Of a DNA stretch of 56,155 nucleotides, positions 16,441-25,146 are shown piece after piece (position 1 is the first letter of the stretch; each line of letters opens with the position of its first letter). The DNA is taken from contig URUK01000016.1 of NCBI GenBank assembly GCA_900551055.1, positions 1 through 56,155 of the forward strand, written 5' to 3'. The notes beneath the pieces were generated by a model. The model ran no database searches, was not told the origin of the DNA, and worked only from the letters and a program-made list of their open reading frames with translations. This stretch comes from an uncultured Prevotella sp. (GTDB lineage Bacteria; Bacteroidota; Bacteroidia; Bacteroidales; Bacteroidaceae). The position numbers were made by a program, and so were the translations under genes.

Positions 16441-16576
16441 ACCTGATTTATAACCAAATAAAAACAGGTAATCAAGCTCCCTCCCTTCGGGAGGGCTGGG
16501 GTGGGTGTTAGGTTTGGCTGGGGTGGGTCGTCCTTTTGCTTGTTGTGGGTCGTTCTTTTGTCTGTCTTAGGTCTTA

Positions 16577-17299
16577 TCAGAAGGTCACACTGCATGTCAG
16601 TCCATATCCGTTGCCGTCGGCAAAGGGGACTACGGCCATGCTGTCGGCGCGCTTCTTGAACAGTGCGCGGTTGATTGCCGGGTAGAGCCAGTAGGCCGCC
16701 TGCACGCTGAGTATGCCTATGCCGGCGCCGGCGAGCACGTCGGTCAGCCAGTGGCGGTTGTTGTACATGCGGAAGAAACCTGTGCCTGCGGCCACGGCGT
16801 AGCCTGCCACGCCAATCCAGGGCGACACCTCCCGGTATTCGCGCCGCAGCAGTTCGGCGCCCATGAAGGCCGTAGCCGTGTTCCCGGAGGGGAACGAGTT
16901 GCGCGCGCTTCGGTCGGGGCGTTCCACCCGTGTGACGTTTTTCAGCACGAGCACGGTGACGCCCATCAGAGCCGCCGATGTGCCTGCCAGCACCGTCATT
17001 CCGCCGTAGCCGTGGCGGCCGTGCACCCCGCACAGCCTTAGGGCATACATGGCGGCTGTCGGCGCGAGCTGTGTGAAGTCGTCGATGGTGATGCGCCGGT
17101 CTATGTTCTCTTGCAGCTCGTCGCGTATCTCGCGGTTCTGGTACTTCATCCAGCCACTAACCAAGCCCGTCGTTCCTACGCCGATGAGCAACGCCGGGAC
17201 GATTAGCTGCGTGGGCTTGAACTTGTATTGCCTGTCCGCCGGATTGCTTCCGGCCGGTATTACGTTGCAAGATGTGGTTATGACAGTAGTGTCTGCCAT
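16577..17299 (-). CDS. PAP2-family phosphatase, mature part
   Basis: A 240-residue type 2 phosphatidic acid phosphatase domain. The three phosphatase motifs are visible: KNVTRVERPDR, the FPSGNTATAF block (PSGH-like, with Asn in place of His) and RMYNNRHWLTDVLAG. The usual substrates are undecaprenyl pyrophosphate, lipid A phosphates or phosphatidate. Read through 17303-17305 (TAA), the same frame continues upstream into a signal peptide starting at 17464. The intact product would be about 295 residues, a normal length for exported Bacteroidetes PAP2 proteins. As it stands, translation must restart at 17299, or the gene is inactive, or the stop is an error. The Asn in motif 2 is a second reason for doubt about activity. 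Confidence 0.75.
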   Translation of the reverse strand: MADTTVITTSCNVIPAGSNPADRQYKFKPTQLIVPALLIGVGTTGLVSGWMKYQNREIRDELQENIDRRITIDDFTQLAPTAAMYALRLCGVHGRHGYGGMTVLAGTSAALMGVTVLVLKNVTRVERPDRSARNSFPSGNTATAFMGAELLRREYREVSPWIGVAGYAVAAGTGFFRMYNNRHWLTDVLAGAGIGILSVQAAYWLYPAINRALFKKRADSMAVVPFADGNGYGLTCSVTF

Positions 17300-17302
17300 G
17301 GC

Positions 17303-17464
17303 TTACAGTGCCGTTATGCTGTCAGTCGCGGCGTGTTCCGGGGCGCAAGTCTGGCCGCAGGCCGTTGAAAACGGTAGCGCAATGAGCACTGCAATGGCGG
17401 CCCGTGCGGCGATGATGACGGCCGGAAAGGCCGTCGTGCGTGGTTTTGGTGATGCTGTCGGCAT
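17303..17464 (-). other. In-frame signal-peptide segment upstream of PAP2, ended by TAA
   Basis: Starting at ATG 17464, 53 codons read MPTASPKPRTTAF, then a hydrophobic stretch (AAIAVLIALPFSTACG), then a polar segment ending DSITAL and TAA. The frame is the same as that of the PAP2 gene, whose ATG lies 3 bp beyond the stop. It looks like the missing export signal of that protein. Confidence 0.65.
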
Positions 17465-17513
17465 GGTTCGGATATTATAATATAGGTGGAAATAGCTGCC
17501 GTGTCATGCTTTC

Positions 17514-19886
17514 TTAGAATGTGTCGTCATACTGCATGTCGGCCGGATGCTTCTTCTTCGTGTCCGCGCCGAACCTCCACACAGCGCCCAGTGCGAATAT
17601 CCTGGGGTTGCGCCGCTGCTCAACCTTCTGCTTGAGGTCGGGCGTGTCGAGCGTGTACGACCTGCGGTAAGTGTCCAGCAGGTCGGTCACCGATGCCGTA
17701 AAGGCGAGGTTCCACCGCGGAATGTCATACCTTATGCCGAGGTTTATGCAGCTGTCGGCGTCGCGCCGGCCTTGAGGCACGAGCGTGGACGAGCGGAAAC
17801 GCGCGTTGACCTGCACCATGCAGTGCTTGAAAGGAGTAACGTCGGCGTTGGCCATGACGCTCCATGAGAACGTGCCTTTGCGCCGTCCGTAGCCCAAGGC
17901 GGTAGCGTCAATCTCGTTGTAGTAACCGTTCAGGTTGCAGTTGAAGGCCAGCCAGCGTGCGGCCTGCCCGTTGGCAATCAGCTCCAAGCCTGCATTTTGG
18001 CTGGAGTTGAGGTTCTCTTTCGTGGTAAGCAGCACCCCGTTGTCGATGTACCGCGACACTGCGGTTATCTCGTTGGTGAGGTAACGGTAGTAGAGCGTCG
18101 CCATAACTGACAGCGCATCGCCGCGCCATTGCCATCCGGCTTCCGCCGAATGTATCTTCTCCGGCCTTAAGTCGGGGTTCCCGGCCTGAAGACTCAGGGG
18201 GTTGATGCGCTCCGCAAAGGGGTTCATGTCTTCCCCTTCAGGCCGGTTTACACGCAGGCTGTAGCCAAGGGAGACTTCGTTGCGCTGTCCTATTTTGCGC
18301 GAGATGTGCAGCGTAGGGTACAGGTTGGCGTAGTGGCGGCTCGACGACGAACCTTCAGACTGCAGCCTGTTTTCCTGCGTTACGTATTCGCCGCGCAGCC
18401 CGGCGAGCGCCGTCCACGCTCCGTTGCTCACCTCCGCCGTGGCGTAAAGCGAGTTGACAAGGCGCAGGTGGACGAAATCGCTGCTCGCGGCGTCGTCCTT
18501 CACATCGTCGGTTCCGTTCAGGTTGTAGACGTGGAAGCCCTGTTCGGCGCGCAGGTGTTCAAGCTCGTAGCCGGCCTGCAGCTTCAGGTTGCCGTTTATT
18601 CGGTGGGTGGCGTGCAGGGTGGCGGTGTGCAGGTAGTTGGCGTCCCACACGTGCTGGCGGTCACGGGTGTCGCCGGAGTTCTGCGAAGTGGCGTAGTCGT
18701 TGTTCTCGTCTTCCGTCTCCGAGGAGTATTGGTAGCTTGCGCCGAACTCGCGCTCCTTGCCGTAAGTGTGGGTAAACTGTACGTCGGCGCCATACATGTG
18801 CTCCTTTGCCAGTGCGTCGCGCACGCGCCGGTATTGCGAAAGGGGCGTGCCGTCGGTCGAGTCGGTGGCTGATGTTATGCGCTCGTCGCGCCTGAAGCGC
18901 CGGTTGTTATAGCTGAAGGAGGACTCCAATACGTCGCGTGGCGTTATGTCAAGCGTGCCTCCGATGCGTGCAGTGTGCGATGTTGGCAGCCCCCGGCCGT
19001 AAGTCCGTTGGTCGGTTACGGCTGTCGGCGACGTGCGCAAATCTACGGTGCTGCGGTCGTAACGGTCGCGCCTGTAGGTGTAGCCTCCGTACAGGTTGAG
19101 GCGGCCTATGCCATAGCTCGCGTCAATTCCGGCGTTGTGCCGTCCGGCACTTCCTGCCCCGGCGGTCAGCGTTGCTTTGACACCGGGCTTCGAGTCCTGC
19201 TTCATCACGATGTTGATTATGCCTCCTGCGCCGTCGGGCTTGTATTCGGCCGACGGGTTGGTTATCACCTCAATGCGCTCAATCTGGCTTGCAGGCATGT
19301 AGTTAAGGGCGTCGCCGCGGGTGCGCGCGCCCATCATCGCCGACGGCTTACCGTTGACAAGGACGGTCACGTCAGAGCTTCCGCGCAGGCTTATGTTGCC
19401 GTCCATGTCGACCTCTACCGACGGGATGTTCTGCATCAGGTCGCCGGCCGAGCCTGTGGTGGCGGTCAGGTCTTCGCCGACGTTGTACACCTTGCGGTCG
19501 AGCGAGGCGGTGAACGTGGGGCGGCGCGTCTCTACTACCACCTCGTCGAGCGTCTTGTCGTCACTGCTGATGTACACAGTGCCGATGTCAGCTGTGCCTT
19601 TCTTGCCAATGGCGAACGCCGCGGAGCGCACCGCCTTGTAACCTACGAATGAACACTCAACGTAATACGTGCCTTCGGCCACGCCGCTGATAGTGAAGCG
19701 TCCGTCGCCGCCGGTGGTGCCTCCGCCGGCCATCTTGCCCGTGGCGGCATCGTATATGGCCGCTGCGGCGAACTCAACCGCCGCGCCCGTGGCCTTGTCT
19801 TTCACCGTGCCCGTCACCGTTCCGCCATTCTGTGCGGCAGCTGCGGTGCAGGCAACCAGAACCAATATCAATGCGAGTTTTCTCAT
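17514..19886 (-). CDS. Outer-membrane beta-barrel receptor with carboxypeptidase-like N-domain
   Basis: A 790-residue TonB-receptor-like protein. The start at 19886 gives the signal peptide MRKLALILVLVACTAAAAQ. Residues about 22-105 form a carboxypeptidase regulatory-like domain (GTVTGTVKDKATGAAVEFAA). Next comes a plug (VVVETRRPTFTASLDRKVYN, NIPSVEVDMDGNISLRGSSD, ITNPSAEYKPDGAGGIINIV). The rest is a barrel of the OMP_b-brl_3 type with many aromatic strand ends. It is not a SusC: no SusD gene is nearby and the N-domain hinge differs. It ends GADTKKKHPADMQYDDTF, a short polar tail after the last strand. The ligand is unknown. Confidence 0.9.
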   Translation of the reverse strand: MRKLALILVLVACTAAAAQNGGTVTGTVKDKATGAAVEFAAAAIYDAATGKMAGGGTTGGDGRFTISGVAEGTYYVECSFVGYKAVRSAAFAIGKKGTADIGTVYISSDDKTLDEVVVETRRPTFTASLDRKVYNVGEDLTATTGSAGDLMQNIPSVEVDMDGNISLRGSSDVTVLVNGKPSAMMGARTRGDALNYMPASQIERIEVITNPSAEYKPDGAGGIINIVMKQDSKPGVKATLTAGAGSAGRHNAGIDASYGIGRLNLYGGYTYRRDRYDRSTVDLRTSPTAVTDQRTYGRGLPTSHTARIGGTLDITPRDVLESSFSYNNRRFRRDERITSATDSTDGTPLSQYRRVRDALAKEHMYGADVQFTHTYGKEREFGASYQYSSETEDENNDYATSQNSGDTRDRQHVWDANYLHTATLHATHRINGNLKLQAGYELEHLRAEQGFHVYNLNGTDDVKDDAASSDFVHLRLVNSLYATAEVSNGAWTALAGLRGEYVTQENRLQSEGSSSSRHYANLYPTLHISRKIGQRNEVSLGYSLRVNRPEGEDMNPFAERINPLSLQAGNPDLRPEKIHSAEAGWQWRGDALSVMATLYYRYLTNEITAVSRYIDNGVLLTTKENLNSSQNAGLELIANGQAARWLAFNCNLNGYYNEIDATALGYGRRKGTFSWSVMANADVTPFKHCMVQVNARFRSSTLVPQGRRDADSCINLGIRYDIPRWNLAFTASVTDLLDTYRRSYTLDTPDLKQKVEQRRNPRIFALGAVWRFGADTKKKHPADMQYDDTF

Positions 19887-20057
19887 AACATGCTGTTTTT
19901 TGTTAATGGTTTCCGCGTGCAAAGCAAGCAGTTGAGTTTGTGGTAACTTTGTTTTTCACGTCCTTACGGCAGGTTTTAACTGCAATTTAACATCCGGGCT
20001 GCTTGCAAGAGGTTGTTCCTCAGCATTTCGGTTGCAGTTAAATAAGTACAGGTAATC

Positions 20058-20090
20058 AAGCTCCCTCCCTTCGGGAGGGTTGGGGTGGGT
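20058..20090. repeat. CCTCCC element
   Basis: AAGCTCCCTCCCTTCGGGAG, then GGTTGGGGTGGGT, is a hairpin with the loop TTCG. Close copies, in either orientation, lie near 2967, 5547, 9530, 13137, 14240, 16478, 35220, 35371, 46389, 46571, 47268, 47379 and 51151-51240. Most sit at operon ends. The family resembles small GC-rich palindromes common in Bacteroidales. Confidence 0.85.
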
Positions 20091-20093
20091 TTT

Positions 20094-20285
20094 CAAGAGA
20101 CGGCCTTTTGCATTCCAAAAGGCCGTCTTTTAGCGTGTAAAAGGCCATGTTTTGCAAGGTGAAAGATGGCATATTGGAAACGTGCTGGTTATCAGTGGGT
20201 TACAAAGGAATTGCAGGCCGTCTTGCAAACGGCCTTATTGTAATGCGGAAAACGTGTGCAGGCACGGCTTTGGAAGCCGTCGGAA
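20094..20285. repeat. Phased GGCC array, copy 7, with extended flank
   Basis: Unit centres lie at 20102, 20124, 20146 and 20168, with a TGGTTATCA motif at 20190; all are 22 bp apart. The flank 20206-20285 is homologous to 16351-16440. The stretch between 19887 and 20422 otherwise holds the CCTCCC element and the purL promoter. Open codons that run through the array into purL are not part of the gene. Confidence 0.88.
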
Positions 20286-20360
20286 AAAAGCCTGAATGTA
20301 AAAAACATTGCATGAAAAGCGTTTTTCGGGCCATGCTGGTGCTATCTCGGAAAAAATTAG

Positions 20361-20368
20361 TAAGTTTG
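20361..20368 (+). promoter_or_regulatory. -7 box upstream of purL
   Basis: TAAGTTTG matches TAnnTTTG. It is 55 bp before the chosen purL start, giving a leader of roughly 50 nt. No good -33 TTG is visible. Confidence 0.55.
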
Positions 20369-20422
20369 CACCTATTATATAATATGCCACTTGCAGACAA
20401 CAATAAAACGACACATAAAGGT

Positions 20423-23400
20423 ATGATTCTTTTTTTCAAGACCCCCACGGAAAGTGTGATTGCCACTGAAGTGGACCATCAGCTTTCGCAAGAAGAAGTC
20501 AATGAACTGTGCTGGCTCTATGGCGACGCCACGCTGGTAGAGGCCGACCACATGGACGGTTACTTCGTAGGCCCGCGCCGCGAGATGATAACCCCGTGGA
20601 GCACGAACGCCGTCGAGATTACCCAGAACATGAACCTGAAGGGCGTTTCGCGCATAGAGGAGTACTTCCCCGTAAGCTCGAAGGACGCAGAGCATGACCC
20701 GATGCTCCAGCGTATGTACGAAGGGCTTGACCAGCAGGTGTTCACAGTGAACCACAAGCCTGAGCCGATAAAGCACGTTGACAACCTTGAGGAGTACAAC
20801 GAGCAGGAAGGCCTCGCCCTTTCGCCCGAGGAAATAGACTACCTTCACAACGTGGAGAAGCAGCTGGGACGGCCTCTGACCGACTCGGAGATATTCGGCT
20901 TCGCCCAGATTAACTCCGAACACTGCCGCCACAAGATATTCGGCGGTGTGTTCATCATCGACGGAAAGGAGATGGAATCGTCGCTCTTCAGCATGATTAA
21001 GAAGACAACGAAGGAAAATCCGCACAAGATACTCAGCGCATACAAGGACAACGTGGCCTTCAGCGAAGGCCCTGTCGTTGAGCAGTTTGCGCCCGAAGAC
21101 CAGTCAACCTCCGACTGGTTCCGCGTCAAGGACATCGAGAGCGTCATCTCGCTGAAGGCCGAAACGCACAACTTCCCTACCACAGTAGAGCCTTTCAACG
21201 GCGCTGCCACCGGCACGGGAGGCGAGATACGCGACCGCATGGGCGGCGGAACAGGCTCTTGGCCGATAGCCGGCACGGCGGTGTATATGACGGCTTATCC
21301 GAGATTAAGTGAAGAACGAGGAGGGAAGAGTGAAGAATTGAATGGTCAAGAGGATATGAATTCTTCACTCTCCACTCTCCACTCTTCACTCAAAAGGGAC
21401 TGGGAAAACATCCTTCCCGTGCGCAAATGGCTGTACCAGACGCCCGAACAGATATTGATAAAGGCGTCGAACGGCGCTTCTGATTTTGGCAACAAGTTCG
21501 GCCAACCGTTGATTTGCGGCTCGGTGTTGACCTTCGAACACAAGGAAGGCGACGAGAAGTACGCCTACGACAAGGTGATAATGCTTGCCGGAGGAGTGGG
21601 CTACGGCACGAAGCGCGACTGCCTGAAGAAGGAACCGAAGAAAGGAAACAAGATTGTGGTTGTCGGCGGTGACAACTACAGGATTGGCCTCGGAGGCGGC
21701 AGCGTGTCGTCGGTTGACACCGGAAGGTACTCTAACGGCATAGAACTGAACGCCGTACAGCGTGCAAATCCAGAGATGCAGAAGCGTGCCTACAACCTTG
21801 TGCGCGCCTTGTGTGAGGAAGATACGAACCCCGTTGTCAGCATTCACGACCACGGTTCGGCAGGACACGTCAACTGTCTGTCCGAACTTGTCGAGGAATG
21901 CGGCGGCCAGATAGACATGACAAAGCTGCCCATCGGTGACAAGACGCTGTCGAGCAAGGAAATCATAGCCAACGAGAGCCAGGAGCGAATGGGGCTGCTC
22001 ATCGACGAGAAGCACATCGAACACGTGCGCAAGATTGCCGAACGTGAGCGTGCTCCGCTGTATGTCGTAGGCGAAACCACGGGCGACGCCCACTTCAGTT
22101 TTGTGCAGGGAGACGGCGTAAGGCCGTTCGACCTCGATGTGGCACAGATGTTCGGCCACTCGCCAAAGACCTACATGAGGGACAAAACGGTGGAAAGGCA
22201 CTATGAAAATGTGTCGTACACGACAATTAAGAATGGAAAAGTGAGAATTGAAGATTGTGATTTGCCCAAGCAGCAAGCCGCAAATAGCGAGGGTAATCAT
22301 AATTCTCCGTTCTCAATTCTCCATTCTCAATTAGACGAATACGTCGGCCGCGTGCTTCAGCTTGAGGCCGTTGCCTGCAAGGATTGGCTCACTAACAAGG
22401 TTGACCGCAGCGTGACGGGCAAGATAGCACGCCAGCAATGCCAGGGCGAACTGCAGCTGCCGCTGTCTGACTGCGGCGTTGTAGCGCTCGATTACCGCGG
22501 CAAGAAGGGCATCGCAACAGCCCTCGGACACGCTCCGCAGGCAGGACTTGCATCGCCGGAGGCCGGCAGTGTGCTCTCCGTTGCAGAGTCGTTGACCAAC
22601 ATTGTGTGGGCACCGCTCGAGGAAGGGCTCGACAGTGTGAGCCTTTCGGCTAACTGGATGTGGCCCTGCCGTTCGCAGGAGGGCGAGGACGCACGCCTTT
22701 ACAGTGCGGTGAAAGCACTCTCCGACTTCTGCTGCGCGATAAAAGTCAATGTGCCGACGGGCAAGGACTCGCTCTCGATGAGCCAGCAATATCCCGACGG
22801 ACAGAAGATAATCAGCCCGGGAACGGTCATCGTAAGCAGTGGCGGACAGGTGTCGGACATCCGCAAGGTGGTGTCTCCCGTGCTTGTGAATGACAAGAAG
22901 TCATGGCTTTACCACGTAGATTTCTCATACGATGAGCTGCGCCTCGGCGGCAGCGCTTTTGCCCAGTCGTTGGGCAAAGTGGGTGATGACGTGCCCACGG
23001 TGAAGAACCCCGACTACTTCCGCACGGCCTTCAACGCGCTTCAGGAGCAGATAAAGAACGGCTGGATAATGGCCGGTCACGACATCAGCGCAGGCGGTAT
23101 GGTGACCACTTTGCTTGAGATGTGCTTCGCAAACACCACCGGCGGACTGGACATCAGCCTCGACAAGTTCGACTGCGAGGACATGGTGAAGATGCTTCTG
23201 GCCGAGAACCCCGGCGTGATAGTACAGGTGTCGGAACGCCACAGGCTTGACTTCGAGGACTTGATGGACGACTACGGCGTTTGCTACGCTTGCATCGGAC
23301 AGCCCGATACGTCGTCGCGCAAGCTCAAGATAACCAAAGGCAAGTTTACGCATGAGTTCGACATTGACGCGATGCGTGACGTTTGGTACAAGACTTCATA

Positions 23401-24301
23401 CCTGCTTGACCGCGACCAGAGCATGAACGGATGCGCCGAAGCACGCCGCGACAACTACAAGAAGCAGCCGGTTGTGATGAAGTTCAACGACTCTTTCACC
23501 GGCAAACTGTCGCAGTTTGGAATCTCGGCAGACCGCCGCGAGCCGACAGGAGTCAAGGCCGCAATCATCCGCGAGAAAGGAACCAACGGCGAAAGGGAGA
23601 TGGCTTACTCGCTGTATCTTGCCGGGTTCGATGTCAAGGACGTGATGATGACCGACCTGATTACGGGCCGCGAGACGCTGGAAGACATCAACATGATTGT
23701 CTTCTGCGGCGGTTTCTCCAACTCTGACGTGCTCGGAAGCGCGAAGGGATGGGCCGGAGCGTTCCTCTTCAACCCGAAAGCGAAGGAGGCGTTGGACAAG
23801 TTCTATGCCCGTGAAGACACCCTCTCGCTCGGCATTTGCAACGGTTGTCAGCTTATGGTTGAGCTTAACCTCATCAATCCGGAGCACGGAAAGCGCGCCA
23901 AGATGCTGCATAACAACTCGCATAAGTTCGAGAGTGCCTTCCTCGGTCTTGACATTCCGCAGAACAACAGCGTGATGTTCGGCTCGCTGTCGGGCAGCAG
24001 TCTCGGCATCTGGGTGGCTCACGGAGAAGGCAAGTTCTATCTGCCGGAGGGCGAGGACAAGTACAACGTCGTGGCGAAATACCACTACGCTGACTATCCC
24101 GGCAATCCTAACGGCTCCGACTATGCCGTTGCCGGCATCTGCTCGGCTGACGGACGCCACCTCGCAATGATGCCTCACTTGGAGCGTGCAATCTTCCCTT
24201 GGCAGAACGGATGTTATCCGTCAGACCGCCTCAAGGATGACATTACGCCGTGGATGGAGGCGTTTGTCAACGCGAGGAAGTGGATAGAAAGCAAGAAATA
24301 A
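20423..24301 (+). CDS. purL: Phosphoribosylformylglycinamidine synthase, with two in-frame repeat insertions
   Basis: Makes FGAM from FGAR, ATP and glutamine in purine synthesis. It is the large single-chain form, 1,292 residues. The start at 20423 (MILFFKTPTESVIATEVDHQ) is the usual Bacteroidetes N-terminus; earlier ATGs lie before the promoter or in repeats. Landmarks are NSEHCRHKIF, HNFPTTVEPFNGAATGTGGE, the second half with GKDSLSMS, and the glutaminase with nucleophile Cys in LGICNGCQLM and His in HGEGKFYL. Residues about 296-323 (GGKSEELNGQEDMNSSLSTL) and about 601-637 (GKVRIEDCDLPKQQAANSEG) have no counterpart in the family I know. They are encoded by hairpin repeats that also occur between genes. 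Removing them gives about 1,230 residues, the normal length. The flanking conserved sequence is intact, so the enzyme is probably active. Confidence 0.96.
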   Translation: MILFFKTPTESVIATEVDHQLSQEEVNELCWLYGDATLVEADHMDGYFVGPRREMITPWSTNAVEITQNMNLKGVSRIEEYFPVSSKDAEHDPMLQRMYEGLDQQVFTVNHKPEPIKHVDNLEEYNEQEGLALSPEEIDYLHNVEKQLGRPLTDSEIFGFAQINSEHCRHKIFGGVFIIDGKEMESSLFSMIKKTTKENPHKILSAYKDNVAFSEGPVVEQFAPEDQSTSDWFRVKDIESVISLKAETHNFPTTVEPFNGAATGTGGEIRDRMGGGTGSWPIAGTAVYMTAYPRLSEERGGKSEELNGQEDMNSSLSTLHSSLKRDWENILPVRKWLYQTPEQILIKASNGASDFGNKFGQPLICGSVLTFEHKEGDEKYAYDKVIMLAGGVGYGTKRDCLKKEPKKGNKIVVVGGDNYRIGLGGGSVSSVDTGRYSNGIELNAVQRANPEMQKRAYNLVRALCEEDTNPVVSIHDHGSAGHVNCLSELVEECGGQIDMTKLPIGDKTLSSKEIIANESQERMGLLIDEKHIEHVRKIAERERAPLYVVGETTGDAHFSFVQGDGVRPFDLDVAQMFGHSPKTYMRDKTVERHYENVSYTTIKNGKVRIEDCDLPKQQAANSEGNHNSPFSILHSQLDEYVGRVLQLEAVACKDWLTNKVDRSVTGKIARQQCQGELQLPLSDCGVVALDYRGKKGIATALGHAPQAGLASPEAGSVLSVAESLTNIVWAPLEEGLDSVSLSANWMWPCRSQEGEDARLYSAVKALSDFCCAIKVNVPTGKDSLSMSQQYPDGQKIISPGTVIVSSGGQVSDIRKVVSPVLVNDKKSWLYHVDFSYDELRLGGSAFAQSLGKVGDDVPTVKNPDYFRTAFNALQEQIKNGWIMAGHDISAGGMVTTLLEMCFANTTGGLDISLDKFDCEDMVKMLLAENPGVIVQVSERHRLDFEDLMDDYGVCYACIGQPDTSSRKLKITKGKFTHEFDIDAMRDVWYKTSYLLDRDQSMNGCAEARRDNYKKQPVVMKFNDSFTGKLSQFGISADRREPTGVKAAIIREKGTNGEREMAYSLYLAGFDVKDVMMTDLITGRETLEDINMIVFCGGFSNSDVLGSAKGWAGAFLFNPKAKEALDKFYAREDTLSLGICNGCQLMVELNLINPEHGKRAKMLHNNSHKFESAFLGLDIPQNNSVMFGSLSGSSLGIWVAHGEGKFYLPEGEDKYNVVAKYHYADYPGNPNGSDYAVAGICSADGRHLAMMPHLERAIFPWQNGCYPSDRLKDDITPWMEAFVNARKWIESKK
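21308..21390. repeat. Hairpin repeat inserted in frame in purL (family F)
   Basis: The left arm 21308-21340 (AGTGAAGAACGAGGAGGGAA...) and right arm 21358-21390 (GAATTCTTCACTCTCCACTC...) pair at about 27 of 33 positions around a 17-nt loop. The right arm belongs to the TTCTTCACT repeat family seen at 9813, 12115 and 53577. The insertion follows GTAVYMTAYPRL and precedes RDWENILPVRKWLYQTPEQ, both conserved PurL sequence. Confidence 0.85.
22224..22333. repeat. Hairpin repeat inserted in frame in purL (family E)
   Basis: The left arm (22224-22268, AATTAAGAATGGAAAAGTGA...GTGATTTGCC) and right arm (22291-22333, GGTAATCATAATTCTCC...CTCAATTA) share arms and core with intergenic elements at 16140-16247 and 34194-34299. 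The frame used is the one without stops in the arms. It lies in the linker before DEYVGRVLQLEAVACKDWLT. Confidence 0.9.
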
Positions 24302-24304
24302 TAA

Positions 24305-24590
24305 TGTTTTAGGAGGAAAGGAGTAAGGAGAGAAGGAGCAAGTGGAAATGACTTGAAAAGTGAAACGCCGTGTTTCGCATTGCAAAAGGCCACCTTTTAC
24401 CGCCTAAAAGGCCGTCTTTTAGACGGTAAAAGGTGGCCTTTTGGAAAACCGCTGATTTCCAGGTACTTGGCGACAGGCCATTTGCGCTTGTCTCAACGCC
24501 CGTGAAACGGCAACAGGCAGATTGCTTCTTGGCTTTCGGCGGCTGGCGAACCCCCTTGCTCCTTTCCTCCTTTTCTCCTTTATTACTTAT
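24305..24590. repeat. GGAGTAAGG hairpin with nested phased array (copy 8)
   Basis: The outer arms (about 24305-24356, GGAGGAAAGGAGTAAGGAGA, and 24553-24590, TTGCTCCTTTCCTCCTTTTC) are complementary. Between them lies array copy 8, with unit centres at 24369, 24391, 24413 and 24435 and TGATTTCCA at 24457, all 22 bp apart. The two families are therefore nested, and one must have entered the other. Confidence 0.85.
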
Positions 24591-24600
24591 AAAATAAACC

Positions 24601-25146
24601 ATGTCCAACTTCTACATAGACAGTTTCAAGACGTTTTTCAAAATCGGCTTGTTTACTTTCGGCGGCGGATATGCAATGATACCTCTCATCGAACAGGAAG
24701 TGGTTGACAGGCACAAGTGGATGGGCAAGGAAGAGTTCATCGACATGATAGCCGTAGCCCAGAGCTGTCCGGGCGTGATGGCAATCAACATCAGCGCATT
24801 CATCGGCTACCGTCTGCGCCGTCTGAAAGGGGCTTTGTGCATGGCAGTGGGTACGGCTCTGCCGTCGTTTCTTGTCATTTTGGCCATTGCAATGTTCTTC
24901 CATCAGTTCGAAGACAACAGGGTAGTGGCGGCCATATTCCGCGGAATACGCCCTGCAGTGGTGGCACTGATAGCCGTGCCGACGTTCAACATGGCGAAGA
25001 GCGCACGTATAACGCTCACAAACTGCTGGATTCCCATAGCCTGTGCGCTTGCCATCTGGATGCTCGGAGTATCGCCAATCTACGTCATTCTGATTGCCGG
25101 CATCGGCGGATTTGTGTATGGGAAGTATATAAAACCAACAGAATGA
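24601..25146 (+). CDS. Chromate transporter half (ChrA family)
   Basis: A 181-residue short-chain CHR-family membrane protein with about five or six helices. It has the family opening FKTFFKIGLFTFGGGYAMIPLIEQEVV and the VAQSCPGVMAINISAFIGYR motif. Short CHR proteins work as pairs encoded side by side. The partner is at 25633-26208, but the pair is split here by an inserted four-helix-bundle element beginning directly after this stop codon. Members export chromate or related anions; the natural substrate in gut or oral Bacteroidales is unknown. Confidence 0.9.
   Translation: MSNFYIDSFKTFFKIGLFTFGGGYAMIPLIEQEVVDRHKWMGKEEFIDMIAVAQSCPGVMAINISAFIGYRLRRLKGALCMAVGTALPSFLVILAIAMFFHQFEDNRVVAAIFRGIRPAVVALIAVPTFNMAKSARITLTNCWIPIACALAIWMLGVSPIYVILIAGIGGFVYGKYIKPTE

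Noticed and set aside
17514..19886. SusC-type polysaccharide receptor
   Set aside because: No SusD partner is adjacent and the barrel is of the OMP_b-brl_3 type; the GH2 gene is 15 kb away with unrelated genes between.
20147..20422. N-terminal extension of PurL
   Set aside because: The codons run through a phased array and lie upstream of the promoter box at 20361. The normal N-terminus begins at 20423.
21308..22333. purL as a pseudogene
   Set aside because: Both insertions keep the frame, there is no stop, and all recognised motifs, including the glutaminase Cys and His, are intact.
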